Below, one piece after another: positions 1-9,758 of a stretch of DNA of 64,000 nucleotides. Under the pieces are notes generated by a model. It saw nothing but the letters and a program-made list of their open reading frames with translations. It had not been told where the DNA came from and ran no database searches. The stretch lies in the NCBI RefSeq assembly GCF_020171785.1, contig NZ_JAIVAE010000006.1:124001-188000 (forward strand). The letters run 5' to 3'. The position numbers and the translations under genes were made by a program. Each line of letters opens with the position of its first letter. The first letter of the stretch is position 1. Source of the stretch: Guptibacillus hwajinpoensis. Its GTDB lineage: Bacteria > Bacillota > Bacilli > Bacillales > Guptibacillaceae.

Positions 1-996
1 GTTGAAGCATTAGCGAACATTCTTAATGGACAAGAGGTCACGGTTGATGGCATCAGTGATCCGCTCGGTCGCCCAATCAGGGCTGCATATAGTTGGGTAG
101 AATCTACATCTACTGCGATTATTGAAACAGCCTCTGCATCTGGTCTTCCGCTGCTTGAAGAAAGTGAACTAGATCCAGATCATGCATCTACTTATGGAAC
201 AGGAGAGTTAATCAAACACGCTCTCGATAAGAAAGCTCGAAAAATCATACTCGGTTTGGGTGGTAGTGCAACTGTAGACGCAGGAACGGGTTGTTTTGAA
301 GCATTAGGTGTGCAATTTCGCGATCAGAAAGGTGAGAGAATAAAGGCGAATGGAGCTACACTGGCTCATATTTCTACTATTGATCTGACATCATTAGATT
401 CTCGTCTGAAAGATGTGGAAGTGGTGGTAGCGTCTGACGTAACAAATCCTTTACTTGGAGAGGAAGGCGCTATTTCTGTGTTCGGACCACAAAAAGGTGT
501 TAGTGATATAACTAGATTTGAAGCTGGAATGAATAATTATGCAAATAGAGTGAGTGAAAAAATCGGCATGAATTTGGAGAACAGCGAGGGGAGCGGAGCA
601 GCTGGCGGGTTTGGTTTTAGCTTACTAGCTTTCTTAGATCCCATTTTTATGAGCGGATTCTCTTTAATAGCTGAACATAGCTGTCTTAAAGAACAAATGA
701 AGTCAAGTCATTTGGTGATTACAGGGGAAGGAAAGTTAGATTCCCAAACGTTATATGGGAAAGTACCTTCAGGTATTTCTGAGCTAGCTAAATCTGTTAA
801 CGTTCCTGCAATCGCTTTCGCTGGGACTTCAACAATTATAGAAGATAAAGAGAAAGGCATCATGACCGTTCTACCTATTATTGATGAACCAATGGAATTG
901 AAGGAAGCAATAAGACGAGGACCTGATTTATTATATCGTGCTAGCAAGCGCTTTATGACGCTATACCAATGGATTAGTGAAGAAAAGGGGGAATAG
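1..996 (+). CDS. Glycerate kinase, 5' end missing
   Basis: The reading frame is open from the first base, so the start lies outside the window and 331 C-terminal residues are visible. Glycerate kinases of the GarK/GlxK family phosphorylate D-glycerate with ATP in the cytoplasm. The glycine-rich GLGGSATVDAGTG motif and the later TGEGKLDSQT segment are typical of the family. The stop codon lies 3 bases before the start of a sodium:solute symporter, so the two probably form one operon for uptake and use of a small organic acid. The substrate link is inferred from context. Confidence 0.9.
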   Translation, partial: VEALANILNGQEVTVDGISDPLGRPIRAAYSWVESTSTAIIETASASGLPLLEESELDPDHASTYGTGELIKHALDKKARKIILGLGGSATVDAGTGCFEALGVQFRDQKGERIKANGATLAHISTIDLTSLDSRLKDVEVVVASDVTNPLLGEEGAISVFGPQKGVSDITRFEAGMNNYANRVSEKIGMNLENSEGSGAAGGFGFSLLAFLDPIFMSGFSLIAEHSCLKEQMKSSHLVITGEGKLDSQTLYGKVPSGISELAKSVNVPAIAFAGTSTIIEDKEKGIMTVLPIIDEPMELKEAIRRGPDLLYRASKRFMTLYQWISEEKGE

Positions 997-999
997 AAG

Positions 1000-2631
1000 A
1001 TGAGTCAATTTACAATGCTGGATTACATTGTGCTTGTAGTTTATATTCTGGGGATTGCATGGTTTGGAGCGCGTTTCGGTAAAAAGCAAAACACGACAAA
1101 AGACTACTTTCTTGGAGGAAGAAGCATCCCATGGTGGGCAATTGGACTTTCAGTTATGGCGACACAAGCGAGTGCGATTACTTTTATAGGCGCTCCTGGT
1201 TGGGGGTATGAAGGTGGACTAGAGCGCATCAATACGTTTATTAACGTACCTCTTGCAATGGCTTTTCTTATCGCAACAATTGTCCCATTTTTCTATCGAG
1301 CAGAAGTTTATACAGCTTATGAGTATTTGGAGAGACGTTTTGGAGCAGGCACACGAACATTGTCTGCAGCCCTTTTTCTAGTAGCTCGAGGACTTGCGAC
1401 TGGGGTTGTTCTATATGCACCTGCATTAGTATTATCTGTCGTAACAGGATGGGACATTAAGCTAACGATTATTTTAATGGCTGTGATCGCGGTATCCTAT
1501 ACGGTGCTTGGTGGAATCAGTGCGGTTATCTGGACTGACGTCATTCAAATGTTTGTCTTATGGTTAGGAGCTGCAATTAGTATCGTTGTTATTTTAGTGA
1601 AAGTTCCGGGCGGAATGAGTAGTATTCTTGGCAGCGCTTCAGATGCTGGTATGCTTGAATCACTCAATTTCTCGTTTGATCTTTCTGTTGAATATAGTGT
1701 TTGGGCAGGTGTGATTGGTGGTTTCTTCCTTCATGCTGCTTACTTTGGAACAGATCAAAGTCAAATTCAGCGTGTTTTAACAAGTAAGTCAATACGTGAA
1801 AGTAAGCTTTCACTCGTTCTAAGCGGGGTTCTTTTAATTCCGCAAATGCTACTTTTCCTATTTATCGGTATACTTTTGTTTGCATTCTATCAAACGTTTG
1901 GTGATCCGAATATTGATAACTTGAATGAGCTATTTCCACTATTCGTTGTAAATCAGTTACCGGCAGGAATTTCGGGTCTGATCATTGCGGGGGTTTTCGC
2001 AGCTGCTATGTCGAGCTTAGACTCAGCTCTTAATTCATTGTCAGCCGTGTCGATTCGTGACTTCTATGGTCAATTTGTGAAAAAGAATGCATCGGATGAG
2101 CACTATCTAAAGGCTTCTCGTTGGGCGACAATTTTTTGGGGAATTTACGCAACAATTTTCGCTTTCTTTGCCGCTAATCTTGGTCCGGTTATTGAAGCTG
2201 TAAATAAGATCGGCTCTTATTTCTATGGTGCACTTTTGGGAGTGTTTATCCTTGCTATATTTACAAAACGTACAAATGGAGTAGGTGCCGTGACTGGTAT
2301 TATAGCCGGGATGTTGTCCGTTTGGGGCGTTACACAGTTTGCCGAAGTATCATGGTTATACAATAATTTCGTCGGAGCGATTGTTTCGGTAGGAGTGGGA
2401 TATGTTGTTAGTCTTATTGGTGCAAAACCTAAAGCCGAGAAGCTAGCGGGCCTAACGCTGTTCGACCTAGATGATGACATACAAGAAGTATTAAAAGCTC
2501 GTTCCGAAGCTGCAACGTCTCTAAGTGATGAAGAAATTGAAGAAGAACGCCGCACATCAAGATGGCCGCTATATTTAATTGGATATTTCGTTGTTGTTAT
2601 GATTGGCCTTTATCTAATAGGGTTGATCTAG
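1000..2631 (+). CDS. Sodium:solute symporter (SSS family)
   Basis: A 543-residue polytopic membrane protein with about 13 hydrophobic segments, the usual size and layout of SSSF transporters that couple Na+ entry to substrate uptake. The N-terminal GARFGKKQNTTKDYFLGGRS stretch, followed by ATQASAITFIGAPG, is the conserved first-helix region of the family. An acidic linker near residues 490-520 precedes the last helix. The ATG is 3 bases after the glycerate kinase stop, with a GGGGGAAT ribosome site inside that gene. Substrate cannot be read from sequence; the neighbour suggests a hydroxy acid. Confidence 0.9.
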   Translation: MSQFTMLDYIVLVVYILGIAWFGARFGKKQNTTKDYFLGGRSIPWWAIGLSVMATQASAITFIGAPGWGYEGGLERINTFINVPLAMAFLIATIVPFFYRAEVYTAYEYLERRFGAGTRTLSAALFLVARGLATGVVLYAPALVLSVVTGWDIKLTIILMAVIAVSYTVLGGISAVIWTDVIQMFVLWLGAAISIVVILVKVPGGMSSILGSASDAGMLESLNFSFDLSVEYSVWAGVIGGFFLHAAYFGTDQSQIQRVLTSKSIRESKLSLVLSGVLLIPQMLLFLFIGILLFAFYQTFGDPNIDNLNELFPLFVVNQLPAGISGLIIAGVFAAAMSSLDSALNSLSAVSIRDFYGQFVKKNASDEHYLKASRWATIFWGIYATIFAFFAANLGPVIEAVNKIGSYFYGALLGVFILAIFTKRTNGVGAVTGIIAGMLSVWGVTQFAEVSWLYNNFVGAIVSVGVGYVVSLIGAKPKAEKLAGLTLFDLDDDIQEVLKARSEAATSLSDEEIEEERRTSRWPLYLIGYFVVVMIGLYLIGLI

Positions 2632-2649
2632 AGAGGGGTTATCGAAAAG

Positions 2650-3189
2650 ATGGCTTATTATATTGAACCTACAATTGACCGGCAGAAGGCTTTAAAAGCG
2701 ATGAAGCAATATACTTCGAGTTTTCTGCTGCGTATCGTTGAAAACAAAAAAGAGGTTGAATCGAGTGAACTAGTCTATCTCCCTTTCTGGATGTATGCGT
2801 ACTACCTGGAAACAACCTCATTAAAAGAGGGAATTAACGGAAGAATAGCGATTGAATCGATTTCTGAGCAAGCTGCTATTCTACCAGTGGATTATCCTCT
2901 GAAAGAAGGAAAAGTTCCTGGGGAAACCTTTGCTCATTGCTCTCCAAATCCAGAAAAGGCAAAACATGCGCTATACTGGGAAGCTTTTGGAAAAGAGAAA
3001 AAGAGAAAACAGATCCATATTTCTTTAGACGAACCTTCTAAACTCTATTTGCCCTATTGGGTAGGCTATATTAAAGGAAGCAGAAGAGAGGTTTATATGG
3101 TTGATGCGGTAACTGGGAAAGTGGATTTACCAATGAAGGACTCTTTTCTGCATCACTTGAAAAATCAATTGAAGCACAGCTCGTTATGA
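2650..3189 (+). CDS. Hypothetical protein, 179 aa
   Basis: A soluble-looking protein rich in aromatic and charged residues, without a signal peptide or clear membrane helix. I do not recognise the family. Two short segments resemble each other: LVYLPFWMYAYYLE near residue 40 and KLYLPYWVGYIKG near residue 135, each followed by a basic stretch, which hints at an internal duplication. It follows the symporter by 18 bases and is followed by a terminator that overlaps its stop codon, so it is probably the last gene of that operon. Confidence 0.7.
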   Translation: MAYYIEPTIDRQKALKAMKQYTSSFLLRIVENKKEVESSELVYLPFWMYAYYLETTSLKEGINGRIAIESISEQAAILPVDYPLKEGKVPGETFAHCSPNPEKAKHALYWEAFGKEKKRKQIHISLDEPSKLYLPYWVGYIKGSRREVYMVDAVTGKVDLPMKDSFLHHLKNQLKHSSL

Positions 3190-3202
3190 GCTGTGCTTTT
3201 TA
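3173..3202 (+). terminator. Rho-independent terminator
   Basis: Ten-base-pair perfect stem (AGCACAGCTC with GAGCTGTGCT), 5-base loop, then a T-run. The stop codon of the 179-aa gene lies at the loop/stem junction. Confidence 0.85.
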
Positions 3203-3381
3203 TTTCGGCATCCGTCAATGAATTGATTCATCAAATATGCAACTGGTCGACAAATTCTCAACGAGCAATGAGTAAATGATTAATAGATTCATAATTTTTT
3301 TAGAAAATATTGTCTAAATCATATGAAAGTAGGGAAAGAAATAATAAGTGATTTAGAAAATAACAAAAAGGGTGATGTCAT

Positions 3382-6348
3382 TTGTCGGATTCCATCCACG
3401 TAACGATTAACGGAGAGAGTGTAGCCGTATCAAGTGAAAAAAGCGTGCTTGAAGCACTTAATGAAAATAATCTGGATTTGCCTAGCGTATGCTACCATCC
3501 GAGTCTAGGGGCAATTGAAACATGTGATACTTGTATGGTGGAAGTGAACGGTGAAATTGTTAGAGGCTGTTCAACGGCTATTTCGAATGGAGATAGTATC
3601 AATACAACAGCTACACACGTTAAAGAAGCACAGAATATTGCTATGGATCGTATTCTTCATAATCATGAACTCTATTGTACTGTTTGTGATTACAATAACG
3701 GGACATGTGAAGTACATAATACAGTAAAACAAATGAAAATGAATCACCAGGCGATCCCGTTTGAACAAAAACCAGACCCAGTCGATAACTCCAATTCTTT
3801 TTACCGGTATGATCCTGATCAATGTATTCTTTGTGGCCGCTGTGTGGAAGCCTGTCAGGATGTTCAGGTGACAGAAACATTAACGATTGACTGGGAAAGA
3901 GAACGCCCACGCGTGATTTGGGACAACGATGTTCCCATTAACGAATCTTCTTGTGTTTCTTGCGGACATTGCTCAACCGTATGCCCGTGTAATGCGATGA
4001 TGGAAAAGGGGATGGAAGGAGAAGCAGGATTATTAACAAGCATTCAACAGGATACCCTTCGCCCAATGATTGAGCTAACGAAAAATGTTGAAACAGGCTA
4101 TAATTCAATCCTAGCGATCTCTGATATGGAATCCGCAATGCGAGAAAATGAGATCAAGAAAACAAAAACCGTTTGCACCTATTGTGGTGTCGGCTGTAGC
4201 TTTGATGTTTGGACAAAAGGGCGAGATATTTTAAAAGTTGAGCCACAGGTAGAGGCCCCTGCTAATGGAATCTCCACGTGTATCAAAGGGAAATTTGGCT
4301 GGGATTATGTGAACAGTGAAGAACGTTTAACAAAGCCATTGATTCGTGAAGGGGATTCATTTAGAGAAGCGGAATGGGAAGAAGCACTGAAATTGATTAG
4401 TCAAAAGTTTTCTGATGTAAAGGAAAATCATGGGGCAAATGCTCTTTCTTTTATTAGTTCATCTAAGTGTACGAATGAGGAATCCTACTTAATGCAGAAG
4501 TTTGGAAGAAGTGTGATCGGTACGAACAATATCGATAACTGTTCGCGCTATTGCCAAACTCCGGCAACGGTTGGGTTATTCCGTACAGTTGGCCACGGTG
4601 GTGATGCTGGTTCGATTAAAGATATCGAAATGTCTGAGCTTGTTATTGTCATCGGATCAAATACATCGGAATCTCATCCAGTCCTTTCAACGCGCGTGAA
4701 GCGTGCGAACAAATTGTACGGACAGAAGCTCATTGTTTCCGATCTTAGAAAACATGAAATGGCCGAGCGATCTGATCTTTTCATTCGTCCATCTTCAGGC
4801 TCTGATCTTGTCTGGCTTTCGGCAGTAACTAAATACATTATTGATCAAGGCTGGGCAGATGAAGCTTTCTTAAAAGATCGCGTTAACGGTCTTGATGACT
4901 ACATTGCTAGTCTCGAGAAATACACAATGAGCTATGCATCTGAAGTAACCGGGATCGATGAGGCGGAATTAATTCAAATCGCGGAAATGATTCACGAAGC
5001 CAAAACAACGGTTGCACTTTGGGCTATGGGTGTCACACAGCATGGCGGTGGCTCTGATGCGAGTACGGCGATCTCAAACCTCCTTCTTGTCACTGGTAAC
5101 TATGGAAAACCTGGTACAGGTGCTTATCCACTACGCGGACATAATAATGTGCAGGGTGCAAGTGATTTTGGAAGCATGCCGGATAAAATGCCTGGTTATG
5201 AAAATGTGACAGATGAAAAAGTTCGTGATAAATATGAAAAAGCATGGGGGACGCCACTCCCGGAAGAAATCGGCTTAAATAATCATGAAATGGTTGAACA
5301 CATTCATGAAGGGAAACTAAAAGCAATGTACTTAAAAGGAGAAGACATGGGAATCGTAGATTCAAACATCAATCATGTTCACGCTGCTTTTGAGAAGCTT
5401 GATTTCTTCGTTGTCCAAGATTTGTTCCTTACAAAAACGGCTCAATTTGCAGATATTGTGTTACCGGCAAGTCCTAGTCTTGAGAAGGAAGGAACCTTCA
5501 CGAACACGGAACGACGCTTCCAACGTCTTTATCAGGCGCTAGAGCCACTTGGAGATTCGAAGCCGGATTGGCAAATTATTATGGAGATTGCTAATGAAAT
5601 GGGAGCAGGCTGGGATTATGACAGCCCGAGTGACATTATGGCTGAAGCTGTTCAACTTGCAGATATGTTTGCAGGCGTTTCTTATGAGCGACTCGAAGGT
5701 TATAAGAGTCAGCAGTGGCCAGTTGCAGCAGATGGCACAGATTCACCGCTTCTATTTACAGAGGATTTTCCGTTTCCAGATGGAAAAGCAAGACTATTCC
5801 CTGTTGAGTGGACGAAGCCAATTGAATACGATGAGCAGTATGATCTTCATGTGAATAACGGTCGTCTGTTGGAACATTTCCATGAAGGAAATATGACGTA
5901 CCAAAACGAAGGCATTAAAGCGAAAACACCGAGTACGTTCGTTGAAGTTTCTCCTGAATTGGCAGAAGAAAGAGGGCTAACTGACGGAACGTTGGTGAGA
6001 TTGTCTTCGCCGTATGGCGCCGTGAAAATTAAGTGTCTTGTGACGGATCGCGTGCAGGGGAAAGAAGTTTATATTCCATTGAATGATCAGGATGATGCGG
6101 CAATTAATTTATTAACGAGTAGTTATGCCGATAAAGATACGGATACTCCTGTATATAAAGAAGTAAAAGCAAAAATGGAAATTTTAAAAGACAAAGGCAC
6201 TTCGCCCCTTCCTAAGGTGAATCATCGCTTTGGAAATCCACAGCCTCAAAAAGGTGTCATGGTTGAGCGGAAATGGGCAAGGAAAGATTATCTCTTCCCT
6301 GGAGAAATGGTGAAAAAGGAGGGCATTAATTATGGCAAAAGCCATTAA
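3382..6348 (+). CDS. fdhF: Formate dehydrogenase, alpha (catalytic) subunit
   Basis: A 988-residue molybdopterin oxidoreductase that oxidises formate to CO2 in the cytoplasm. It starts at TTG after AAAGGGTGATG. Domain order: N-terminal [2Fe-2S] ferredoxin-like domain (Cys 37, 48, 51, 63); a His/Cys3-type cluster region (Cys 99, 102, 109); two 4Fe-4S clusters (Cys 148/151/154/158 and 191/194/197/201); a further CxxCxxxC cluster near residue 265; and the molybdopterin domains. The metal-ligand position is Cys391 in SRYCQTPA, not selenocysteine. Length and order match YjgC/YrhE of Bacillus subtilis. It overlaps the following DUF1641 gene by 17 bases, as in those relatives. Confidence 0.95.
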   Translation: MSDSIHVTINGESVAVSSEKSVLEALNENNLDLPSVCYHPSLGAIETCDTCMVEVNGEIVRGCSTAISNGDSINTTATHVKEAQNIAMDRILHNHELYCTVCDYNNGTCEVHNTVKQMKMNHQAIPFEQKPDPVDNSNSFYRYDPDQCILCGRCVEACQDVQVTETLTIDWERERPRVIWDNDVPINESSCVSCGHCSTVCPCNAMMEKGMEGEAGLLTSIQQDTLRPMIELTKNVETGYNSILAISDMESAMRENEIKKTKTVCTYCGVGCSFDVWTKGRDILKVEPQVEAPANGISTCIKGKFGWDYVNSEERLTKPLIREGDSFREAEWEEALKLISQKFSDVKENHGANALSFISSSKCTNEESYLMQKFGRSVIGTNNIDNCSRYCQTPATVGLFRTVGHGGDAGSIKDIEMSELVIVIGSNTSESHPVLSTRVKRANKLYGQKLIVSDLRKHEMAERSDLFIRPSSGSDLVWLSAVTKYIIDQGWADEAFLKDRVNGLDDYIASLEKYTMSYASEVTGIDEAELIQIAEMIHEAKTTVALWAMGVTQHGGGSDASTAISNLLLVTGNYGKPGTGAYPLRGHNNVQGASDFGSMPDKMPGYENVTDEKVRDKYEKAWGTPLPEEIGLNNHEMVEHIHEGKLKAMYLKGEDMGIVDSNINHVHAAFEKLDFFVVQDLFLTKTAQFADIVLPASPSLEKEGTFTNTERRFQRLYQALEPLGDSKPDWQIIMEIANEMGAGWDYDSPSDIMAEAVQLADMFAGVSYERLEGYKSQQWPVAADGTDSPLLFTEDFPFPDGKARLFPVEWTKPIEYDEQYDLHVNNGRLLEHFHEGNMTYQNEGIKAKTPSTFVEVSPELAEERGLTDGTLVRLSSPYGAVKIKCLVTDRVQGKEVYIPLNDQDDAAINLLTSSYADKDTDTPVYKEVKAKMEILKDKGTSPLPKVNHRFGNPQPQKGVMVERKWARKDYLFPGEMVKKEGINYGKSH

Positions 6349-6862
6349 GCAAATCAAGCGTATCCAAGTTTCAGAAGAAGAGAAGCGAGCGAATGATCTG
6401 AAGGAAATTGAAGATGCGTTGATTGAAAATAAAGATGCCCTTCTTGAAACATTAAATGTGGTAGGTGGAATGAAGGAACGTGGTATACTCACTCTCTTAA
6501 ATGGTATGTTTGGTGAAGGAGATCGCGTTTTAAAAGTTATCGTTGATTTATTAAATGTTCCTGAGAATACAACTGCATTAAAAAACCTTATGCTTCTCTT
6601 TGGGGCAGCTGGTAAAATTAACGTGCAGGATCTGGAACCCTTATTATTAAAAGTAAATGCGGGGATTGAGAATGTAGCAGAGCATTCAGAGGGAATGGAG
6701 AAAACAGGGTATTTTGATCTACTTCGTGCCCTAAAGGACCCTGAAATTAACCGATCGCTTACCATTCTGATGACCTTTTTAAAAGGGATGGGGAAAGATA
6801 CGGAGAACGAAGAGAAGGTCAATGATAAGTCACGCACATCTGAAATGAGACAAGATATTTAG
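6332..6862 (+). CDS. DUF1641 protein, formate dehydrogenase partner
   Basis: A 176-residue acidic, largely helical protein of the DUF1641 type (YjgD/YrhD of B. subtilis), which regularly follows the formate dehydrogenase alpha gene. The ATG lies 17 bases inside the end of that gene, preceded by AAAAAGGAGGG, so translation is coupled. The hydrophobic glycine-rich region VVGGMKERGILTLLNGMFG near residue 50 is the conserved part of the family. Its biochemical role is not established; the overlap argues that it acts with the dehydrogenase. Confidence 0.88.
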   Translation: MAKAIKQIKRIQVSEEEKRANDLKEIEDALIENKDALLETLNVVGGMKERGILTLLNGMFGEGDRVLKVIVDLLNVPENTTALKNLMLLFGAAGKINVQDLEPLLLKVNAGIENVAEHSEGMEKTGYFDLLRALKDPEINRSLTILMTFLKGMGKDTENEEKVNDKSRTSEMRQDI

Positions 6863-6873
6863 CCTATTGCTTC

Positions 6874-6905
6874 AAAAGCCCCGCTATCATTGGCGGGGCT
6901 TTTGA
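6874..6905. terminator. Bidirectional terminator between convergent genes
   Basis: Perfect 11-bp stem (AAAAGCCCCGC / GCGGGGCTTTT) with an 8-base loop. A-run and T-run flank it, so it can end both the DUF1641 gene and the minus-strand VanZ-like gene, whose stop lies in the loop. Confidence 0.85.
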
Positions 6906-7378
6906 CCGTGTTTTTTCTTTTGTGAGAAAATGAGAAAAAGCATGAGGATAAGCAGGATACCGAGCAAATCTGGAACAAAAACATCAATTAAATGACCCGT
7001 TCTTCCTTCAACGAGACTTTGATGAAATTCATCAAACAGCGCATAAAGAAATGCCAGGATTGAGCCAAGGAAAATCGGTGCTTTTTTATTCTGCTCTTTT
7101 AATGCCATGATACATAAAAATGCGAGCAGACCGAACGAGACAACATGGGCACCTTTTCTAAGAAAAAACTCGACGTATTCATATGGCGCTGACGGTGTAA
7201 CAAGCGCCCCATCATAAGTGAATGCAATCGGAGGCAAGTCCTCCTCTTGAATCGAGACCATTCCCTTAAAAAAGGGTTTCACATCTTGCTTTTGATAAGG
7301 GGTATGGGACGATATGAAAAGAATAACCATCATCGCAATGGCCAAAAAAGAAAACTTCCTCTTCGTTATGAATTTCAT
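6887..7378 (-). CDS. VanZ-like membrane protein
   Basis: A 163-residue protein with an N-terminal hydrophobic segment, an extracytoplasmic loop and three further helices. The FLRKGAHVVSFGLLAF and YALFDEFHQSLVEGRTGHL segments are the conserved VanZ-like motifs (K-x-x-H in one helix, DE-x-x-Q before the next). VanZ of Enterococcus gives low-level teicoplanin resistance; the role of chromosomal homologues in Bacillus is not settled. It is monocistronic, convergent with the formate dehydrogenase genes. A second VanZ-like gene lies near 11.3 kb. Confidence 0.85.
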   Translation of the reverse strand: MKFITKRKFSFLAIAMMVILFISSHTPYQKQDVKPFFKGMVSIQEEDLPPIAFTYDGALVTPSAPYEYVEFFLRKGAHVVSFGLLAFLCIMALKEQNKKAPIFLGSILAFLYALFDEFHQSLVEGRTGHLIDVFVPDLLGILLILMLFLIFSQKKKHGQKPRQ

Positions 7379-7555
7379 CTATTTTCCACTTTCTTTCTTA
7401 AGCAATTTAATCCCTATCATACCGAAAATCATGCATAATAGGGAGTGGTTTATAGAAAAAATGTTAACTTTTTGTGTTGATCAAGTGAATGTGGCCTGAA
7501 ATGATTCAGGCGCACTTATACTAAAAAGGAAATCATAATGAAAAGGAGATTTGTG

Positions 7556-8887
7556 ATGAAAATCGCTGTAATTGGTGCTGGCTATGTCGGTTTAGTCACA
7601 GGCGTTAGTCTTGCTGAAATAGGACATTGTGTCACGTGCATTGATAAGGACCATATGAAAGTATCGATGATGGAAGATGGTCATTCACCAATCTACGAAC
7701 CTTACTTAGAAGATATGATGAGAAGAAATTTGCGAAAGGGTCGGCTCCAATTCACTACTTCTCATCAGGAGGGTTTTGACGGAGTGGAAGTGATCTACAT
7801 TGCTGTAGGAACTCCCCAGCTTCCTGATGGAACAGCTGATTTACAATACATTGAACAGGCTGCTTACGATATTGCAAGCTCATTCCAAAATAATGTTATT
7901 GTTGTTACAAAAAGTACGGTCCCAGTTGGAACGAATGCCCGAATAAAAGAATTAATTGAGAGTATGTCAATAAATGAAATAAAAGTCGACATTGTTTCAA
8001 ATCCCGAATTTCTTAGAGAAGGATCAGCTGTTTCCGATACGTTTCATGGGGATCGCATTGTCATTGGAGCGGATAATCAGGAAGCAGCTAGTGTGTTAGA
8101 ACGAATCAACGAACCATTTGAACTGCCGATTTATCACACCGATCTTAATAGTGCAGAAATGATTAAGTATGCGTCCAATGCGTTTCTTGCTACAAAGATT
8201 AGCTTTATTAATGAAATTTCTGCAATTTGTGAAAAGGTAGGGGCAAACGTTGAGGATGTTGCGCTTGGCATGGGAAAAGATCGTCGAATTGGTGAGCAGT
8301 TTCTTAAAGCGGGAATTGGCTATGGTGGCTCCTGTTTTCCAAAAGATACGAACGCGCTCGTGCAATTGGCTGGCAACAATCAGCATAACTTTAAATTACT
8401 TAAGTCAGTGATTGAAGTGAACCATACTCAGCAAAAGAAATTAATTGAAAAAACCGTTGAGGCAGTGGGAGAACTACAAGGGAAAAGAGTAGCCTTACTA
8501 GGGCTCGCTTTTAAACCTAACACTGACGACATGCGGGAAGCAGCGTCTATTCCGATTGCGCATGCTTTAAAGAAGCACGGCGCTGAAATCATTGCTTATG
8601 ATCCAATTGCCATGGCGAATGCAAAAAAACATTTACCAGAAGATGTCCTCTATAAAGCTTCGTTAATCGAAGCGTTAGAAGAAGCAGACGTGGCGCTGAT
8701 TCTAACGGAATGGAATGAAATTAAGACACTTGACTTAAGTAACTATGTGAAGTGGATGACTTCTCCTATTATTGTTGATGGTCGAAATTGTTATTCGTTA
8801 GGTGAAGTAGAGAAATATCCCATCCACTATGTGTCAATCGGCCGTCCTACAATGAATCAACGAAACAAGTCTTTTTCTATTAATTAA
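7556..8887 (+). CDS. ugd: UDP-glucose 6-dehydrogenase
   Basis: A 443-residue cytoplasmic enzyme that oxidises UDP-glucose to UDP-glucuronate with two NAD+. The Rossmann motif GAGYVGLVTGVSLAEIGH opens the protein and the catalytic Cys260 lies in GYGGSCFPKDTNAL. An upstream in-frame ATG at 7538 exists, but AGGAG at 7544-7548 lies between the two and is spaced 7 bases from the ATG at 7556, so I choose the latter. It resembles TuaD, which supplies teichuronic acid synthesis in B. subtilis, but no teichuronic genes are adjacent. It may feed the polysaccharide locus 18 kb downstream. Confidence 0.93.
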   Translation: MKIAVIGAGYVGLVTGVSLAEIGHCVTCIDKDHMKVSMMEDGHSPIYEPYLEDMMRRNLRKGRLQFTTSHQEGFDGVEVIYIAVGTPQLPDGTADLQYIEQAAYDIASSFQNNVIVVTKSTVPVGTNARIKELIESMSINEIKVDIVSNPEFLREGSAVSDTFHGDRIVIGADNQEAASVLERINEPFELPIYHTDLNSAEMIKYASNAFLATKISFINEISAICEKVGANVEDVALGMGKDRRIGEQFLKAGIGYGGSCFPKDTNALVQLAGNNQHNFKLLKSVIEVNHTQQKKLIEKTVEAVGELQGKRVALLGLAFKPNTDDMREAASIPIAHALKKHGAEIIAYDPIAMANAKKHLPEDVLYKASLIEALEEADVALILTEWNEIKTLDLSNYVKWMTSPIIVDGRNCYSLGEVEKYPIHYVSIGRPTMNQRNKSFSIN

Positions 8888-8926
8888 TGAGGTTAACAGC
8901 TTATGCTGCTTATCTCATTATTTTTT
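8887..8926 (+). terminator. Probable terminator after ugd
   Basis: A 14-bp stem with two internal mismatches around a TTAT loop, followed by an ATTATTTTTTT tail. Confidence 0.55.
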
Positions 8927-9066
8927 TGTATGTTAACAGTTAAATGTCTCGAGTTCAGAATATTAATACTTGAAAAAATCATTTACTTTGGTAAAATATG
9001 TTTGTTGGTATGCTTAGAAGGATAACAACTAGCATTTTTTTAAATGCGATTGAATGGAGTGATAAG

Positions 9067-9219
9067 ATGGTAGAGAAAACATGTGACAAATGTCAAAAGC
9101 CTTCGTATAGTAGCAATTATCAAGGAGAATGGATTTGTCCTTATTGCGGAAAAGATCTTACAAAAATCCTGGCAAATAATGAGGATTATCTTTATAGTGC
9201 AGAAACACTAAAGAAATAA
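9067..9219 (+). CDS. Small zinc-ribbon protein, 50 aa
   Basis: A 50-residue protein with two CxxC knuckles (CDKCQK and CPYCGK) about 21 residues apart, a typical zinc ribbon. The ATG at 9067 has TGGAGTGATAAG in front of it; the longer frame from 8998 lacks a ribosome site. The acidic C-terminal tail is unlike known ribosomal zinc ribbons. Function unknown; it may bind nucleic acid or a protein partner. Confidence 0.65.
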   Translation: MVEKTCDKCQKPSYSSNYQGEWICPYCGKDLTKILANNEDYLYSAETLKK

Positions 9220-9311
9220 TTTTTGTTTTAAAATGGTAGTTAACCAAACAGAAGCGAATCACTGGTCCTTAATATGACTAGATTAAAGTTGCTCAAAAAG
9301 GATTGTGTGAT

Positions 9312-9728
9312 ATGGGAGAATTTATTAAGTTGATTGTGGCGATTGTTAATGAGTTTCATGACATTGTCATTGGTATCATGAACGGGATGGGTTTTTCGGT
9401 CACTGATAAGGATCTCCATTTCTGGATCATTGGTTTAATGGGAATGGGAGGATTTGTCGTTGTCCAATTTATATTTCGTTTGCTTTCAAAATGGAGCATC
9501 ACAGCCATTTCCTTCATTTATACACTAACAGTATTGCTCGTGATCGTCTTTGCCATTGAGATTCAGCAGAAAATCACTGGCAGAGGAAATATGGAATTTG
9601 CCGATGCAGTAGTAGGGTTACAGGGATTTATCGTTTTGTTCCTCGTCTATTTAGCCATTCGCCTTCTGTTCATGGGTGTAAAAAGGTTACATAAATCAAC
9701 CACAACTAAGAACACACGAAGTAGATAA
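9312..9728 (+). CDS. Small integral membrane protein, 138 aa
   Basis: Four hydrophobic segments (about residues 5-25, 35-55, 62-82 and 98-118) and a basic C-terminal tail indicate an integral membrane protein with a cytoplasmic C-terminus. The AAAGGA site fits the ATG at 9312 better than the TTG at 9303, which it abuts. I do not recognise the family; general size resembles small holin-like or YvlD-like proteins but no diagnostic motif is present. It is followed immediately by a terminator. Confidence 0.7.
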   Translation: MGEFIKLIVAIVNEFHDIVIGIMNGMGFSVTDKDLHFWIIGLMGMGGFVVVQFIFRLLSKWSITAISFIYTLTVLLVIVFAIEIQQKITGRGNMEFADAVVGLQGFIVLFLVYLAIRLLFMGVKRLHKSTTTKNTRSR

Positions 9729-9750
9729 CCTAAAGGGGTTATCTTTTTTT
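9724..9750 (+). terminator. Terminator after the 138-aa membrane protein gene
   Basis: Seven-bp stem GATAACC / GGTTATC overlapping the stop codon, followed by a run of T. Confidence 0.75.
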
Positions 9751-9758
9751 CATAATAA

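Noticed and set aside
4531-4560. Selenocysteine codon in formate dehydrogenase
   Set aside because: The metal-ligand position is a TGC cysteine codon; no in-frame TGA.
6184-6837. Antisense 217-aa frame opposite the DUF1641 gene
   Set aside because: Ser/Phe-rich composition, no ribosome site, and fully covered by two well-supported genes on the other strand.
7538-7555. Earlier start of UDP-glucose dehydrogenase
   Set aside because: The ribosome site AGGAG lies after this ATG and serves the one at 7556.
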